Shown one piece after another: positions 1-17,359 of a DNA stretch of 64,000 bases. Below the pieces are notes generated by a model. The model was not told the DNA's origin. It did not search any database and saw only the letters and a program-made list of their open reading frames with translations. The first letter of the stretch is position 1, and every line of letters starts with the position of its first letter. The DNA is from Anisus vortex. Lineage: Eukaryota; Mollusca; Gastropoda; Planorbidae. The DNA is taken from positions 36,689,618-36,753,617 of the forward strand of contig OX421498.1 in assembly GCA_949126835.1 (NCBI GenBank), in the 5' to 3' direction. Both the position numbers and the translations under genes were made by a program.

Positions 1-4048
<4,048 letters not shown>

Positions 4049-4139
4049 TTTAATGTGAAGCTGTGTAAAGTTAAAGAGAGAAAGATAGGATTTACTTTTT
4101 ATAAACTCTCAGTGCGACTTGAAGGGTCTAGTTGAGAGG

Positions 4140-4320
4140 AAGTATGTTCTGCGCCAGAGATGCGCTTTGTCTTTATATACTGTCTTCGGCAGCCCACCAT
4201 TATGTTAATGATTTAAATCACCTTCTCTAGCATGCTTTTCATTGGTCGGTGATGCCGGCTAAGTTATACATTATTCATGAAAATATATTTTAAGCTATTT
4301 CCTGACCAATCGTACATTGG
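4140..4320 (-). promoter_or_regulatory. TUBA: Alpha-tubulin core promoter: TATA box and CCAAT boxes
   Basis: On the minus strand a TATATAAAG box lies at 4171-4179, about 125 bp upstream of the start codon. This predicts transcription starting near 4145 and a 5' UTR of roughly 100 nt ending at the one-codon first exon. CCAAT pentamers occur at 4241-4245 and 4316-4320 on the minus strand and at 4306-4310 on the plus strand. That is the usual spacing for NF-Y sites upstream of a TATA box. The start site itself is inferred. Confidence 0.7.
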
Positions 4321-4965
4321 CGAAAAGCCATTACTCACCACCTAGGGTAGGGAACGAGGCGGGGGGAACCGAGGCGCAGTAGTCTGGGATAGCAACAGCG
4401 GAAAAATACACTGTGTGCTGCAATGGAACGTCAATAAATATTTGCACTTTTTTCACTGGCTACAGGCTTTACAGTGCTCCCCATTCAGAATGTTTTAGTG
4501 CAGCTTTGTTTTAAGCCATGGCGATAGCTTTTATACAGCATAAACAGAAAAATAGAAGGGAAAGAATGTCAAAAGACGTGGGCACAAAACTTCACGACTA
4601 AATGAAAATATACTAAGACTTAGCCTATATAGAATATAGGCTACCTACCTTAGCAGCATATTTCCACATCCCTTTTTTATAATGATGTAGCCTATTTATA
4701 ATAACCCTGCCAATTTAGGGTCTTCAAACCACTGTATGATAAATGAGCTAATAGGACCTATATCAAGCTCTAGGCATAGATATCATGTATATCTATGCTC
4801 TAGGTTAAGAATCACATCACAAAATTTGAGGACCGTATCAGTCTCCATCCATTATAGAATCGTTATACAGCATTAGAGAGATATAAACAGTCCCATTCGC
4901 GATGTCGCATATTTGGCGTAGGCTATATTTATTAGGCCCTATAGTAAAAGTAATGTAGGCCTACC

Positions 4966-5222
4966 CTTCGGGCCAAACTGATCATAGGGCTGGTGAAGCA
5001 GCGTTCACCAGTTTCGGAGGCCATGGCATACGAGGGGATGTGTGGCCAGCACAATGCCCAGCCGCCTTTACTTTACCCCAACTATAGTGTCAGGTAGGCT
5101 ATAGGCTACCCATCAGAGCTAGGTAGACTCAGGGGCACCTTCAAGTCTCCGAAAAAATCCTAGCCTGCACCAGGATTCGAACCCAGAACCTTCGGATCGC
5201 CAGACGGCCACCGTGCCCCATA
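4966..5222 (-). repeat. tRNA-derived SINE, family A, copy 1
   Basis: Read on the minus strand, the element opens with a tRNA-like head. A box-A-like TGGCCGTCTGGC is followed about 30 bp later by a perfect B box, GGTTCGAATCC. A shared body then ends near GGTGAACGCTGC. The same 250-300 bp sequence recurs at about 9817-10081, 26790-27050 and 43588-43886, always in this orientation relative to the window. I do not recognise a named family. Confidence 0.8.
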
Positions 5223-5560
5223 TTTATAATAGTAGGCTACTTAATTAAGCTTAATTTATAGTAGACCTGTAGACCCTATTTTAAACGTTGCGGCTCTCGG
5301 CCGCGCAAACGAGACTCGATCAAGACCTAGCATTCTGCTATGTTCGCCTCTAAAGCCACAATGAGAGAGTTATATTATAGTAGCCTGCTATTATGGATAG
5401 CCTACCAGCAGAACATATTATCAAAATATTAGAATTTGCTACTAAGCTTATGCTCCAACCGACTGTCGAAATCCGACAGCAATAACGCAGAAACAAATAT
5501 TAACCACGCATAACAAAGAAAATACTCCCATTATATAAGATTAAAGCCTTTCCCGACATG

Positions 5561-6033
5561 CCTAGTGGACGTAATAATCTTCTATCATTCTATCTAGAAG
5601 GAACGTCTGTAAACTTATAAGATAAGACAAGAGTAACACCATTAGTCAAATCACTATACCTAGAAACACTAGAGGACAGAAAAGCAAAGAGTAAAGTAGT
5701 AATAATAAGGCATTTAACTCTAATTTAGAAATAGGCCTAAAACCCAATAACAACCTGTTGCAAAGCTCAGATAAACATAAGGACAAAAACACTTTCCTTA
5801 GGCCTATCCCCTATGCGAGAACAAATGCATATAAGTAGGCCTACTCTTTCTTCTTGAGTAGCGTTCGGGCATGGAATGGGTTGCCTGAAAAAAAACAGGG
5901 AAACCAGTAACTTAACATAATTTAAAACATTAATAATCATGCAAGACTAGACTCGGGCCACGGATGAGCGTAGGACGCAATAATCTTCTCTAAGCTTATA
6001 GAAGGAGCGTCTTTAATGTATAAGATAAGATTG
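5561..6033 (+). repeat. LINE family 1 3' end preceded by a SINE-type tail
   Basis: Positions 5561-5622 are a hairpin tail, GACGT...ACGTC enclosing CTTCT...AGAAG, ending in GATAA repeats. From 5625 a longer LINE fragment begins. It encodes the degenerate C-terminus of a reverse transcriptase, including SSVRAWNGLPE (the WNxLP motif typical of non-LTR elements) near 5850-5890. It ends with a second hairpin tail: GACGC at 5974-5978, GCGTC at 6007-6011, then GATAA repeats. It is not a functional gene. Confidence 0.75.
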
Positions 6034-7080
6034 TCCATGTAAGCTTAGATTGTCTCTTGAAAAGGCAAAACATATATAGGCAACTATTATTGCAATGTAT
6101 ATAGGCTAATCCTAACAGCAAAAACTGTTTGCAAGTTTTCTGCCGGACAAATAAGCTTATAGGCCTCTCCAATGGGATGTCTTCTATTTGAAAGTGGCAA
6201 AGATATAGTGTTAAATTACGTCATTTCTATTTTGTTTTGAAGATTAATAAATGTAGGCCCTACGCTTACTTCTCTACGTCATCAATTAAAGAGTTTTTAA
6301 CCACTAAAGTGAATTCGGTCATATTTCTTCTGTTTTTAAATTGAATATGTTCTCAACAAAATTTGGTCGACACACGAGTGAATTATTTTCAAGATATTTT
6401 GCCAAATTTGGCTCCCATGCACTAAAAGGTTGGCCACCCCTGGCCTACAATTTAAGACCTTAGATAATATAGAACGGCCCTGGTTTGGACGGTCCCTTTC
6501 GACCCTGTGGCTACGCCTATGGTCCTTGGTTCATTGGGAGGGGTGAGGCAGATTTTATAAAAGGCCGGGAATCGAGTATAGCCTAACTGCCGGTAATTTG
6601 TCCACATAATTATGTAATTGATATGTCACTGTGTTGATTGCTGCATAACAAGTCAAACAAAACATTCTTTTCGTGTGTGTTTAACAGAATTATGAAACAC
6701 ATGTAGCCTAAAGCTCTATAGGGAAGGGGGCACCATACATTTTTTCATAGGCCTACTTAGGTTATCAAAGGGTCTAAACTGTCACTAATACTGATAGTTG
6801 CTAGGCCATTAACAGGCCCCTACTTACTTACACCAAACACTTAAATTGATTCAAAACCATTATATAGCCTACTGTTTTTTTTCCATTCGCTAATCTTTAT
6901 ATAAGCTTACAAGTTATGGAAGTTTACAGGATAGGACCTACCGGTAATATTTGAAGATGTTTTGTGAGGCTTTTGTTTCTCTCAAGAGCCTTCCATGATT
7001 ACCCCCCCCCAGCCCCATTCTATTATGTTTTGACCAGTATTTTCTGGATAAATAACAAAAGACAGGAAACAATTTGTTTA
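6034..7080. other. Intergenic stretch with no recognised feature
   Basis: This AT-rich spacer between the LINE fragment and the 3' end of DNAAF3 contains two TAGGCCTA-type octamers and a short C-homopolymer near 7002. I see no open frame with coding character and no transposon ends. Confidence 0.5.
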
Positions 7081-7090
7081 AAAAAAAATA

Positions 7091-7096
7091 TTTAAT
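7091..7096 (-). terminator. DNAAF3: Probable DNAAF3 polyadenylation signal (ATTAAA)
   Basis: The minus strand reads ATTAAA here, about 115 nt downstream of the DNAAF3 stop codon at 7210-7212. ATTAAA is the commonest variant poly(A) signal. No AATAAA hexamer is nearer on this strand. Cleavage a few tens of bases further on is inferred. Confidence 0.4.
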
Positions 7097-7209
7097 GATT
7101 TAACATATTAAACATTGAACAAAAAAATAACTTATTGAAACATGGTGAATGATAATACGTGCATTTTACACACTTGTGTATAATATATAACTGTCTTGGC
7201 TTAGATTCT

Positions 7210-10200
7210 TCATCTCTCAAAGTAAAACTTGAGGTAAGAGTCCTGAAGCTCATCAAAGGTTTCTAGAGGCTGTTTTGTAAAGGAAAAAATAAAAAAATAA
7301 AAAAATGAGAAGCAACTAATTACTAAGAAGAAAAAGTCAATAAGGAAGAAAAGGTCAAGTGAGGTCAAGACCTTTCTTCACCCAGCTGTGTTAGGTTCCT
7401 TGCATTAGATGAGAGACGAAAACGGGGAAGGTGCAGGGGGAAGCCGAGAGAGCAATCATGTACTGTGATAGTAATATCAGTATTCCCTTTTACATACTAG
7501 CATGTACTGTGATAGTAATATCAGTATTCCCTTTTACATACTAGCATTTTATTTTCATAGAAACTAATGAACTAATTTGTATACTAGATTACTATTTCAA
7601 GTTTTATTTTCTTTCTGTAATACATTAAGTACAAGACATTTTTTTTGTTTATATATTATATCTATAGCTCCTTCTATAAACACAAACACATTCTGCTATG
7701 AACTTACTTTGCAGCCAGCTGCAGTTGCAAAACCGGAAACTTTTTTAACAAATTCCTTCACATTGTCTTTCTTAATGTCAAGCATAAACCTGGAAAAAGA
7801 AAAGATTTCTGCATTGTTTTAATGATTGAAACTATACACAACAACAACAACAACCACAATATAGTGCAATATAATAATATAGTGATTCCCAACATGGTGT
7901 AACTTAAACCAAGAGTGGGGTTGGAGGTTAGGTTTTGACTTGTTGTTGAACTAGACAATTATTGTACTTGTATATGTTGAATTGTTGAGGTTTATGTGCA
8001 GGAGTAAATAAAAAAATAAAATTAAAGGGATGGGTAAAGAAAGAAAAATTCAAGAGAATGAAGGTTAACCCTTCCCGTTCCGACCTACTTCTATCTATGC
8101 TGCCTTCAGTTCCGCTATATACGCGCCTGGGACTGTAAGGGTTAAATATAGTTTTATTTCTTTTTAAATAAAATATGTAAGATCCCTTGTAGTAAAAAAA
8201 AAAAAAAAAAAAAATCTTAGCAATCTAGTAGAAATGTGAAGATCAACGATACATAAAAGTTCACCAGAAACATACAGTGCAGATAATGTATTATTGTTGT
8301 GCCATAGTTTTCATTTATATTCATTGATGCATGAACAGTGTTTCTTATATTTGAACATTTTTTAACCTTACAATAATACTTACAAGGCACTTTCTAAGAT
8401 AAGAGAGCATTTGTCTGCAAAAATCTCATTGATTTCAGGCTTCAAGTGGTGAACAGTGCTTGAAAACAGCATAGAAATTAATTTAAGAAGTCTCTAAAGT
8501 TTATATTTGAACAAATAAACAAACAACAAATGACAAAATACTGATATTTATATTTTCTCAATAACATGTTTATGTCTATCTAGCAATTATAATACAAATG
8601 TAAGTTGCAATATGAATACATGTTCATTACAACACGCTACTGGCCTATTAAGCTGCAATATGAATACATGTTCATTACAACATAGGCTACTACTAACCTG
8701 TTAGAGAAAAACACAATATTGAAAAGTTTGTTGAATTTCTTCTTTTTTATCAGTTCTGCAGTGCATCCCAAAGGAAGAAAGGTAACTGTGACTTCATCCA
8801 AGGGAAGCCACTCTGCACATGTGTAGATAAATATACATTTCAAAATACTCATCCCTACTTAACTTACTGCATAGTTTTCTAACTATAATTTCAACTATAA
8901 TTGCAGTAATTGTATAACAAAGTGGGAATGGTTTTCACCTACATAGTTTAAAATATAGTGATGAATTCCACTTGCGGATAAAAACCAAATAAAACATATT
9001 CATCTAATCTTCAAAATACAGTGCTTAACATAAACTAATGAATCTGTAAATTCTAAACTAACCATAGTCATCTGATTCTGATTTCACATGTGAACAATTT
9101 TGATCTTCATTCCTTGTTGAATCCTCTACATTCACTTTACTTGTGTTGACTTCACCCATTTTTCCTGATTCCGTCAATGGCGTTGAGTCTTCTAGGCTTA
9201 GGCTTTTAATGGTGTCCTCTTTGATATCAGAACCTTTTATAATTTCCTGACTCTCTGACCCCTCATCCTCTTCATTTATTTCTGTGAACAATTTAAAAGT
9301 TTTATTAAAACCAAATCTTATATCCCAACTGCATTTATACTAACATTCAAAATACTTTAATAAAAATGTGTAGATGACTGTTATTGTATTTTTTACCTGT
9401 AAGTGTTGCAGGTGGTCTAGCATCTTTCTCTTTGGCTGTGGTAGGCTCTGGTAGTTGGTACTGTTTTTTATTGGCCAACTCATAAAAAAGGGAGGTAATG
9501 TTGAACTCTGACACATCTTCAGCAGACTTTAAGAAAAGCAAATACCGGTAATATGTTGAACAAAAAATGTGTACTCCTTTTATTAGATTTAATAAAAAAA
9601 GCAACAACATTTTTTTTATATCTTTACTACATGTGCCATTACATTTGAGCACAATTTATAATAAAGTAAGACCAACTGAAGAGGTTTTCATCTCAAACAT
9701 GTGAACTACAGTATATTAATATTTCTTTTAAATATAAGAACACCCATAAAAGTCTATTGATAATTAAAAAAAAAAAAAACAGTTTCAACAAATTTTTCAA
9801 TTTAATTATTATAAAAGTAAAGTACAGGTCTGACCAAATTGATTATAGAGCTTGTGAAGAGTTCACCAGTTTTTTTGGCCACAGCATACTAAGGGATGTG
9901 TGGCCAGCACAATGCCCAGCCATTTTTACTTGCCCAACTAATGTCAGGTGCCCATCAGATCTGGGTAGACTCAGGGAAACCATCGAGTCCAGGGAAAAAA
10001 TCCTAGCCTTCACAAGGATGCAAACCCAGGACCTTCGGTACAACAGCCAAAAAAGCTGCCGTTCAGCCACTGTGTCCCATAATTCAAATATTATAGTCCG
10101 TTTTTTTTTATTACAGGTGATTTATGAACAGACCTTTGTATGTTGATTGTTCTGCTTCTTGTAGAAAGATTTCTCCTCAGTTTCAATGCCAAATGTTATG

Positions 10201-13200
10201 TAGGGTGAAACAATCATGTCTCCCCAGTAACCTCTTCTAGGATATCTGTCTCCTTCCTTGAAAGGAATAAGCATTAGACAAATAAAAACCCACACAAATC
10301 GATATACAATCTAAAATAATAGATGCAGATTCAGATTAAAATAAAACATTTTAAAATTATTATGTCAACTGGGAGGTATGGTAAAAAAAACTTTATGAAA
10401 CTATATGTGAATGAAAATGCTTTCTATTGTTTACATTGGGTAACAGTGAACTTTTTTTGCACATTATTTCTCTACAATAGCCCTTGGTTGTGAGCCAAAA
10501 TTAGGCGAAAGGAATAACAATAGCCCTGGAAAGTCAGCAAGCAGAGAAGACATGAAAGAAATAGGAATTCATTCAAAAGTCCTCTGGCATTAGTCCATCT
10601 GTCACTTATGCAAAGCTTGATAATCAGACTCAAGGGACAGCATTGAATAGTTAACTTCAAAACGCTTAGGCCTATATCATTTTAATTTGGTCATTGTCAA
10701 AAATATGTACCATATTAAGTAAAAACATTTAGATATTAAAAACTGCATTCTGAAACATAGAAGATTACTGCTATACCCCATTCCCCTCTGGAACTGATAT
10801 TTGAATTATTTCCCGTGTAAATTTGTATCACTGGAACATTTGTTTTAAATTAGTCCCATAGGCCATGAACTGTCACCTGCTTGACACAGATAGTCGAAGT
10901 ATTAAACTTATAGTTGGCGAGTTCATTGTGAGAGTTCCTTGCCATAGATCATCGTAGTTGATAATTAAGAAAAATGCTTGTGTAATTTTCTTCCATATGC
11001 TGTCAAACACTCTTTTGTGTTTAGAGCATTGCCATTGAAAATTAAATAGAAAAGTTACTACAGCTAACAAGGAACCCATACTACTAACCTTAGATGATGC
11101 ACAAAAGAATAGTTAATAAAAGAAAATTAAAAATGAATCTTTCTGACATTCTTCTTCTATCTACTGTGCCCCATCATGAAGTTAGGTTGATGGGGTCATA
11201 ATGCATGTCTAAAAGTGACTAGTTTGGGACATTAAGTATGAAGTGGTTTACTTTTTCATGTGCATTTAGGACTGTCTACAGTTATGTGGATAAGTTGGGT
11301 TTACTTTATTTGGGTGCCAATGGAGGGCTACATATGTCATATCTTCCTGATATAAATATATATTAAAATACAGCATACCATTTTAAAAACCATGGCAGAA
11401 GCAAGGGTGATATTTGGTACATCATAGGTTCCTTCTCTGATTTGAAATGCCACACCTGTATTTCTCCAATTTTTGTACTGAACTACATAAACTATGGAGC
11501 CCTGCCAAATTTTAAAAAAAGTGTTGCCATATATATATATATATATACAGTATGTATAAATGTGTAAACATATATAAATATGATAAAGGACTTGAAAACT
11601 TTTAGTGTAGTTCTAAGATTAAATCAATTGTCATTTAAAAAATGAATAAAAATATTACCCCTCTTTCAGTTAGTTCCATATTATAATCCCAATCAAATAC
11701 ATTTAATCTGCAGTCGTATCGCACCCCTAAAATCTGCCGGAGCCTTAGTTCCCTATAAAAAAATATTTTAATTTTAGTAATATAAAATCTTTTATCAATT
11801 TCAGAATTACTTTAAATTGATAATAATTTTTAACAAATATAGTAGTTCTAAAAATAAACTAAATATTTTGTGTACAAAACTTATACAGAATGAGACTTAT
11901 TAAATAATGATCAATGTTTTCATTAGCAAATACATATTAACAATAACTATAATTAACTTAGCTAAATTAAAATGTGACACAGTAGTATATATGTTATTTG
12001 CTGAGTTATGACCCTTTAATAAATTTCATCAATATCATTAACCTCAATCTTCTTATCTTATATCATACTAAAAATTCATTATTAGAACTTTGTTGGAATC
12101 TAAATAGGGCTTAAAAATTTTGACATTTTGTTAAAAGGCCATTGATTTACATACTTTTTAGCATTAAAAAATGTATAATATAAATTATAGAATTATAAAT
12201 TATACTTTTAAAATGTACACAATTATTATTATTTGTTTTTTATGCATGTTGCAGTAATTGTTGGCTTTTTTCCCCTAATATTATAAATAGTAAATAGATA
12301 ATAAAAAAAAATATTAACGTTACCAGCATTTAGAAATATCAAAGGATATTTTCTTATCTTTGTTCCTCCAAACTTTAAATATACCTTCCAAAAAATCTCT
12401 TTCCTTGTACTGGAAAGATAAAAATATAAAAATCACACTTTTTTTTATTGAAGAAGAAGAAAAATATGGAAAAAAAAAGCTAAACATATATAAAAAAATG
12501 TTGGCTATAGCATACCTTCAGTTGTGTCAAATCCACAAATGGAAGTTTCTTACCCATGTAGTCAAAATCTGTCACCATTCTTTTAGAAAGTAATTATACA
12601 CCCAATAATTAAAAATTATGTGAAAATAATAAAACAATTGAGGAAAAAAAAGTATTATAGTTTATAGGCTACTAAGGAAATTATTAATATTAATAAATAA
12701 AATAGCTACCATATGTGTAGAAAGTAATTTGATATAAAAACAATATGTAAACAAATTGGTGGAAAAAAGCTTACTTTATAAGTTCATCAGCCATCTTTTG
12801 AACATATTGATTACTTTGTTGACGGACAAGTGCATTTCCATACAATTCTAAGAACAGCTCAACTTTATCTAGAAAAATACAGACATTTCAAATTACAAGT
12901 TTTTTTTGTATAGGCTTACATACATTTTGTTTCTTCTAAAGTTCAGGTCAGCACAAAGAAAGAAAGTTCTGCAGAGTTAATATAAACAATTTTAAAAGCA
13001 CGTAAATGTTGAAGAAGAGCATTAACACCTTGATTCAACAGGTCACTAAAGGTTTTGCATGAAAAAAAAGCATATGATCATAATTCTGACATGTGAAAAT
13101 AAAATGAAAAATAACCAGATGAGATGATGTAAAATATAGTTGTTGATATTGTAAACAATTATTTAATATGGTATGGGCACTAAAAAATTATCTTTCGAAC

Positions 13201-15832
13201 AGTAACACTATACTGTCCTAAAATTGCCTTAAAATAATTGGACGTGCCTTCCGGCTCTTACGTTCACAGCATAACAATGTTCAGGAGTGGACCAAGGGAT
13301 ACACACCAAGGTTCTGTCCTAGTGCCAGCCACCCCATGGCACGCCGATAGGGCTTGCCTTGTAATATGGATCACGGTTTCCACAGCCACATGCACTACAT
13401 TACTTTTCCCCACTGCAGAATTATCCTCAGGATCATTATTGTTGTTGGTCACCCACAAAGCTGCACTGTCGCCTGGTAGCACAAATCCCATACTATAGGT
13501 GTGGGCATCCAGGCACCAGGGCGCGGTTGAGGCGAGAATGCTGCATGCATTGCCTCTTGGCACTACAATGAGAACTGGGCTAGCCCCCATGCATTAGCCC
13601 ACCGGTGTGCTCTTGGTGCAAGCATAGGCTACTGGTGGTTTTCACACTTCACCAGCGATGAGTACAGAATACAGAAGTGATCAGTGATACCAATGATACC
13701 AATTGTTACATGTCAAAAGAGCTTACAAGTGTGCTTTTGAAAATAAATATAGTTAAGTATACCAAAGTAATTTAATGGGCTAAATTGTTGATTTATTTTC
13801 AACTTTCTTTTAAAGAGAAACAAATTAAGGATATTGTTTACTCAATTATATACAATCTAATTTACAATTGTACAAAAAAATAGTTTTTTGTAACTATTCA
13901 TAACTGTTATGTTATTAACATTCAGACATTAGAAGTTTTAAATTACAGTAAATCAAAATCCATTAAATCTAGATTCTTTCTTTAATGCTATTGAAATATG
14001 TTATTTTATAACAAATTATAATATAGAAAGTACCTTGCAAGCCCATATTTTCTTGCTTTTCCAGGGAAATCATCATCATTAGAATGTCACGTGCATACAA
14101 CTCAATGGCAGTTTCGATAACATAAAACTGAAAGTACCGAAGCAATTAATAAAATTAACCAACATTTCTATGGATTAAAATTAAAAAAAAACAAGATTAA
14201 AAAAAATAATGATAAGAAACAAAGGTTATCTGTTTTGGCTTTTTTAAAATAAAGTGTGTTACATTTAATTTCCTTTTTGTGTGTCTATAGCTTCGGGCCA
14301 CTGTTTTTAAGATATGACGGCAGTCTCCGGATCCTATTAAAAGTATGTTAAGTTCATCTGTAGAAAAAAAACTTACATTAAGAATAGCAAAGCAATTTAA
14401 ATACTTTTCTAATAATGTAAGCCAGAAATATTTTCTTTTATATATTTTTTTTTTCTGAAAATTTGAATGGAATCCTGTTAAAAGGCAAATCCGTTGTTTA
14501 TTTTCCACTTCAATATTTATACTGTGCCTACATAAATACTTGAATATACGCTGGAAATAAACATTAGACCAGATCACAGGAAAATAATGTCAGCAGTAGT
14601 GAATTATCTTCTCATACTGTTATACTTTAGCTTTATTTACTAACATCAAATCATTTTTTTCAAATAACAAATATAAACAATGCTTTGAAGAAAAAAAAAA
14701 TTTATACAACATTTAGACTTCACTAAATTAATATATAGGAGAATTTACAGACATATTTTAATTTCTCAAAATGACCTGGTAGTCTACCTGGTACAGCACA
14801 CGAAAGCTTTCTGCACATTTCTTGAAAACCTATAAAGTAAAAATATTATTTTCATTTGAAAGGGTGAAACATTAAAATTAGACTTGTGAATCAAACAGTT
14901 CAATATAAAATAAAGTTTTTTTTTTACAGAGACAAGTTAATTTTGTTTTCACACCATACCTTTTTATTTTATAGTTTTTGGGGTCTAGGTTTAATCAAAT
15001 GAGTTTTCAAATATAAAGCTTATATATGCCAATTTATTTGCAGGTAATGTGATCTAGATTTCCAAAATTATGAAAAAGATGGGTTATATAATAAATACTC
15101 ATTTATATAGAATATAGAAAACAAAAATGTAATATTATGACTGCAGTTATTTCAGTTTTCTTAAAGCTGTAGCTCTTGTTGACCTCGTGCTCATGCAAAC
15201 CCCTGCCCCATTACATTTTTGAAATGAGTTTATATTTGCTTTCTCTTAATTATAATTTTATATGAGTCGCCTTCTTTATGTATTAGTATTAGCAGTATTA
15301 GCCTAGTATAAAAAATATTGATTATGTGTAGGTCTATATTATTTCAATAGAAGGTTATTTGGTAAATTTTGTTTTTGTTTTTTCTAACTATATTTTGAGG
15401 CCTAATATGCGAGTATTTAGTAAGTTTATATATTATAATATAAATAAATACTTATAATTTTATAATGATTATAATTTGAATGTTATCAGTTATCAGTTAT
15501 TCAATTAAGCTTAGGCCTAATAAAAACTAATAATATTTAATTTACTAAATAAAATCTTACTCATAAATAGAATAAATGCTTTAAAAAAAATTATTAGCTT
15601 TATTATACTGTATAAATAATAATAATAGGCATAATTATGGCCTAATATAATACTTTTCAAATATTTTAAAAATTTTAGGACTTTAGGCTTTAGGCCTTAG
15701 GCTGTTTTATTTATTAACAATTTATTTGGGCATTATGACCTAATTGTTGCTAGAAGGAGGCCAACCTGTTTCTTGTAGATCTAGTGCTGGGCTAAAACCC
15801 CACCAAGTCACGTTACCATAGTTGTCTGTCAT
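7210..15832 (-). CDS. DNAAF3: Dynein axonemal assembly factor 3
   Basis: DNAAF3 is a cytoplasmic factor needed to preassemble axonemal dynein arms. Fifteen minus-strand exons join in frame: 15766-15832, 14263-14357, 14034-14127, 12775-12868, 12516-12579, 12324-12409, 11659-11752, 11379-11501, 10134-10256, 9397-9526, 9063-9281, 8698-8812, 8384-8458, 7708-7789 and 7210-7269, giving 506 aa. A possible extra exon, 14788-14829, would add 14. The protein begins MTDNYGNVTWWGFSPALDLQ, the family's conserved N-terminus, followed by the Rossmann-like LLIGSGDCRHIL (about 28-39). These belong to DUF4470. DUF4471 follows, with GVAFQIREGTYDVPN, RGYWGDM (about 247-253) and VTVTFLPLG. An acidic, variable linker (exon at 9063-9281) splits the C-terminal domain, as in other family members. 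The length matches the human protein (about 540 aa). Confidence 0.93.
7457..7544. repeat. Tandem duplication, 44 bp x 2
   Basis: Two head-to-tail copies of a 44-bp sequence starting CATGTACTGTGATAG lie in the last intron of DNAAF3. They look identical, which suggests a recent duplication. Confidence 0.8.
9817..10081 (-). repeat. tRNA-derived SINE, family A, copy 2
   Basis: This copy sits in a DNAAF3 intron, in the same orientation as that gene. On the minus strand the box-A-like TGGCTGAACGGC is well kept, and the B box reads GGTTTGCATCC. The body matches the copy at 4966. The open frames spanning it on both strands are fortuitous. Confidence 0.75.
11530..11548. repeat. (AT)n microsatellite
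   Basis: A short pure AT dinucleotide run in a DNAAF3 intron. Confidence 0.8.
13215..13660. other. Unrecognised GC-rich insertion in a DNAAF3 intron
   Basis: About 440 bp of clearly higher GC content interrupt the 1.2-kb AT-rich intron between 12868 and 14034. Both strands have open frames of 86-108 codons. The minus-strand one includes GFVLPGDSAALWVTNNNN, with no family I recognise. It is probably a fragment of a mobile element, but I see no terminal repeats or target duplication. Confidence 0.4.
14788..14829 (-). CDS. DNAAF3: Possible 42-nt cassette exon of DNAAF3
   Basis: The segment has a good acceptor (ttactttatag) and donor (CAG|gtagac). Its 42 nt preserve phase between exon 1, which ends in a single G, and exon 2. 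It would encode 14 residues between the N-terminal ALDLQ block and DELNILL. Vertebrate DNAAF3 has a linker of similar size at this point, so inclusion is plausible. Without RNA evidence it remains a candidate. Confidence 0.4.
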
Positions 15833-16359
15833 TTTCTGCAAAAAGTACAGATGTTACAAGTAGAAAAGACCCAGAAGGTGAGTATCTTCATGTACCGGTA
15901 AAAATACTTAGGAATGTTTCTAGAGAACCGCCATTTATAAACAAAACAGTACCGCACACAACAAATGATCAATTTTAAATAAATATATTTTATTATTGAA
16001 TAAATCTTAAATATGTTTTAAAACGATAATTATTGGTTCAAAATATGTATAGATAAAAAAGTTTAGTTAAAATATTTTCTTCAAATTATTTTATTTTGAA
16101 CAAGATAAATATTCACCGTATGACTACAACATGTCAGCCTCCTATGCGTATGAAATGAAATATTTATAAATAAAATAAGTACTTATTGAGCGGGTAAGAT
16201 TGGTAAAATATAGGCTACACCTCAACGTTTAATTTTGTACAGAAAAATCGCTAAGTGTTTAAACTATTACGAGAACCAATAGACAATAAACTCCTTTTGT
16301 TATTCATATCAATAATATTATCATTCATAAATATAAACAATTTATTAGATAGGCTATAG

Positions 16360-16500
16360 TATAGTAGTATAGTATAGTATAAGTATAGAGTATAGGCTAT
16401 AGTATAGGCTATAGACTATACTATAGTGCTATAGCACTATACTATAGATAGCTATATACTATAGACTATAGCCGATAGCCCGCTATAGTCTAGAGTCTAA
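16360..16500. repeat. CTATAG-rich palindromic tract
   Basis: About 140 bp are made almost entirely of TATAG/CTATA words. The tract includes a perfect 20-bp palindrome at 16422-16441, centred on GTGCTATAGCAC. It could extrude as a cruciform. Confidence 0.6.
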
Positions 16501-17359
16501 ATCTAGACGATCTAGCAATATTATAATATTTAATATAGTTTTTATAGGCCTACTCTATTTAATTTATATTATTTATATAATAAATAATATAGGCATAATA
16601 CAGCCTAGTTATAGAGTTATAGCTATAGCCTACTTACTTAGACTTAGACTTACTACTACTACATTCAACATACTAACATACTTTTACATGCTAATACTAT
16701 TTTACTAGTACTAATAAGTAGTATTAACTGTAACAGTTTACTATATACATATATTCACTAGGGAGGCCTAACTGGAAACCAGTGGAAATCACCTCAGGCC
16801 TCAGACATCCGCCTTGGTCTTGGTTGAATATCCATAATCCTGTCTTGTTTTTTTTTCAGTAAATGGGAAAAATCTTTTAGGCCCCTATACGTAATTTTGT
16901 ACATAATCCAAACTTGAGCAGTTTCTACTTGCTGCTATTAATTGTCTATTATTGTAAGTGCATAGTGGGAAAGGTGGGTGTGGGAAGGGTAAGAATATCA
17001 AGAGAATATATATTTATATAAGCTTTGCATATTTGATAGCAAAACACAGGAATCGTTGCTACTACTACTACTCGTACCCAGATTCTGGACATAGGGCCTC
17101 TAATTGTAATTTATAATACTTCTACATGCTCAGATTCAGTATATTTGATGGAAATAATCTACTATGTTATAGCAGGGGTAAGCCAGGATTTGATTCAGGA
17201 AGGGGCGGGGGTATGCGGCAAAACTTTAGTGCGACACACATTATGATTTACCAATCCAATTATTTTGCTAATTTAGTACAGATCTTATTTTTCTTATTAA
17301 AAAACTGTTCCTCAGCCCCCACACACATGGATTTGCTCCTGTCTGTTTGGCCCTAGTAT

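Noticed and set aside
4966..5222. Genuine tRNA gene (perfect B box)
   Set aside because: No cloverleaf stems can be formed around the A and B boxes, and the sequence recurs as a 250-300 bp SINE.
9757..10146. 129-codon plus-strand frame
   Set aside because: It covers a SINE copy and antisense intron of DNAAF3; its residues correspond to the SINE body, not to a protein family.
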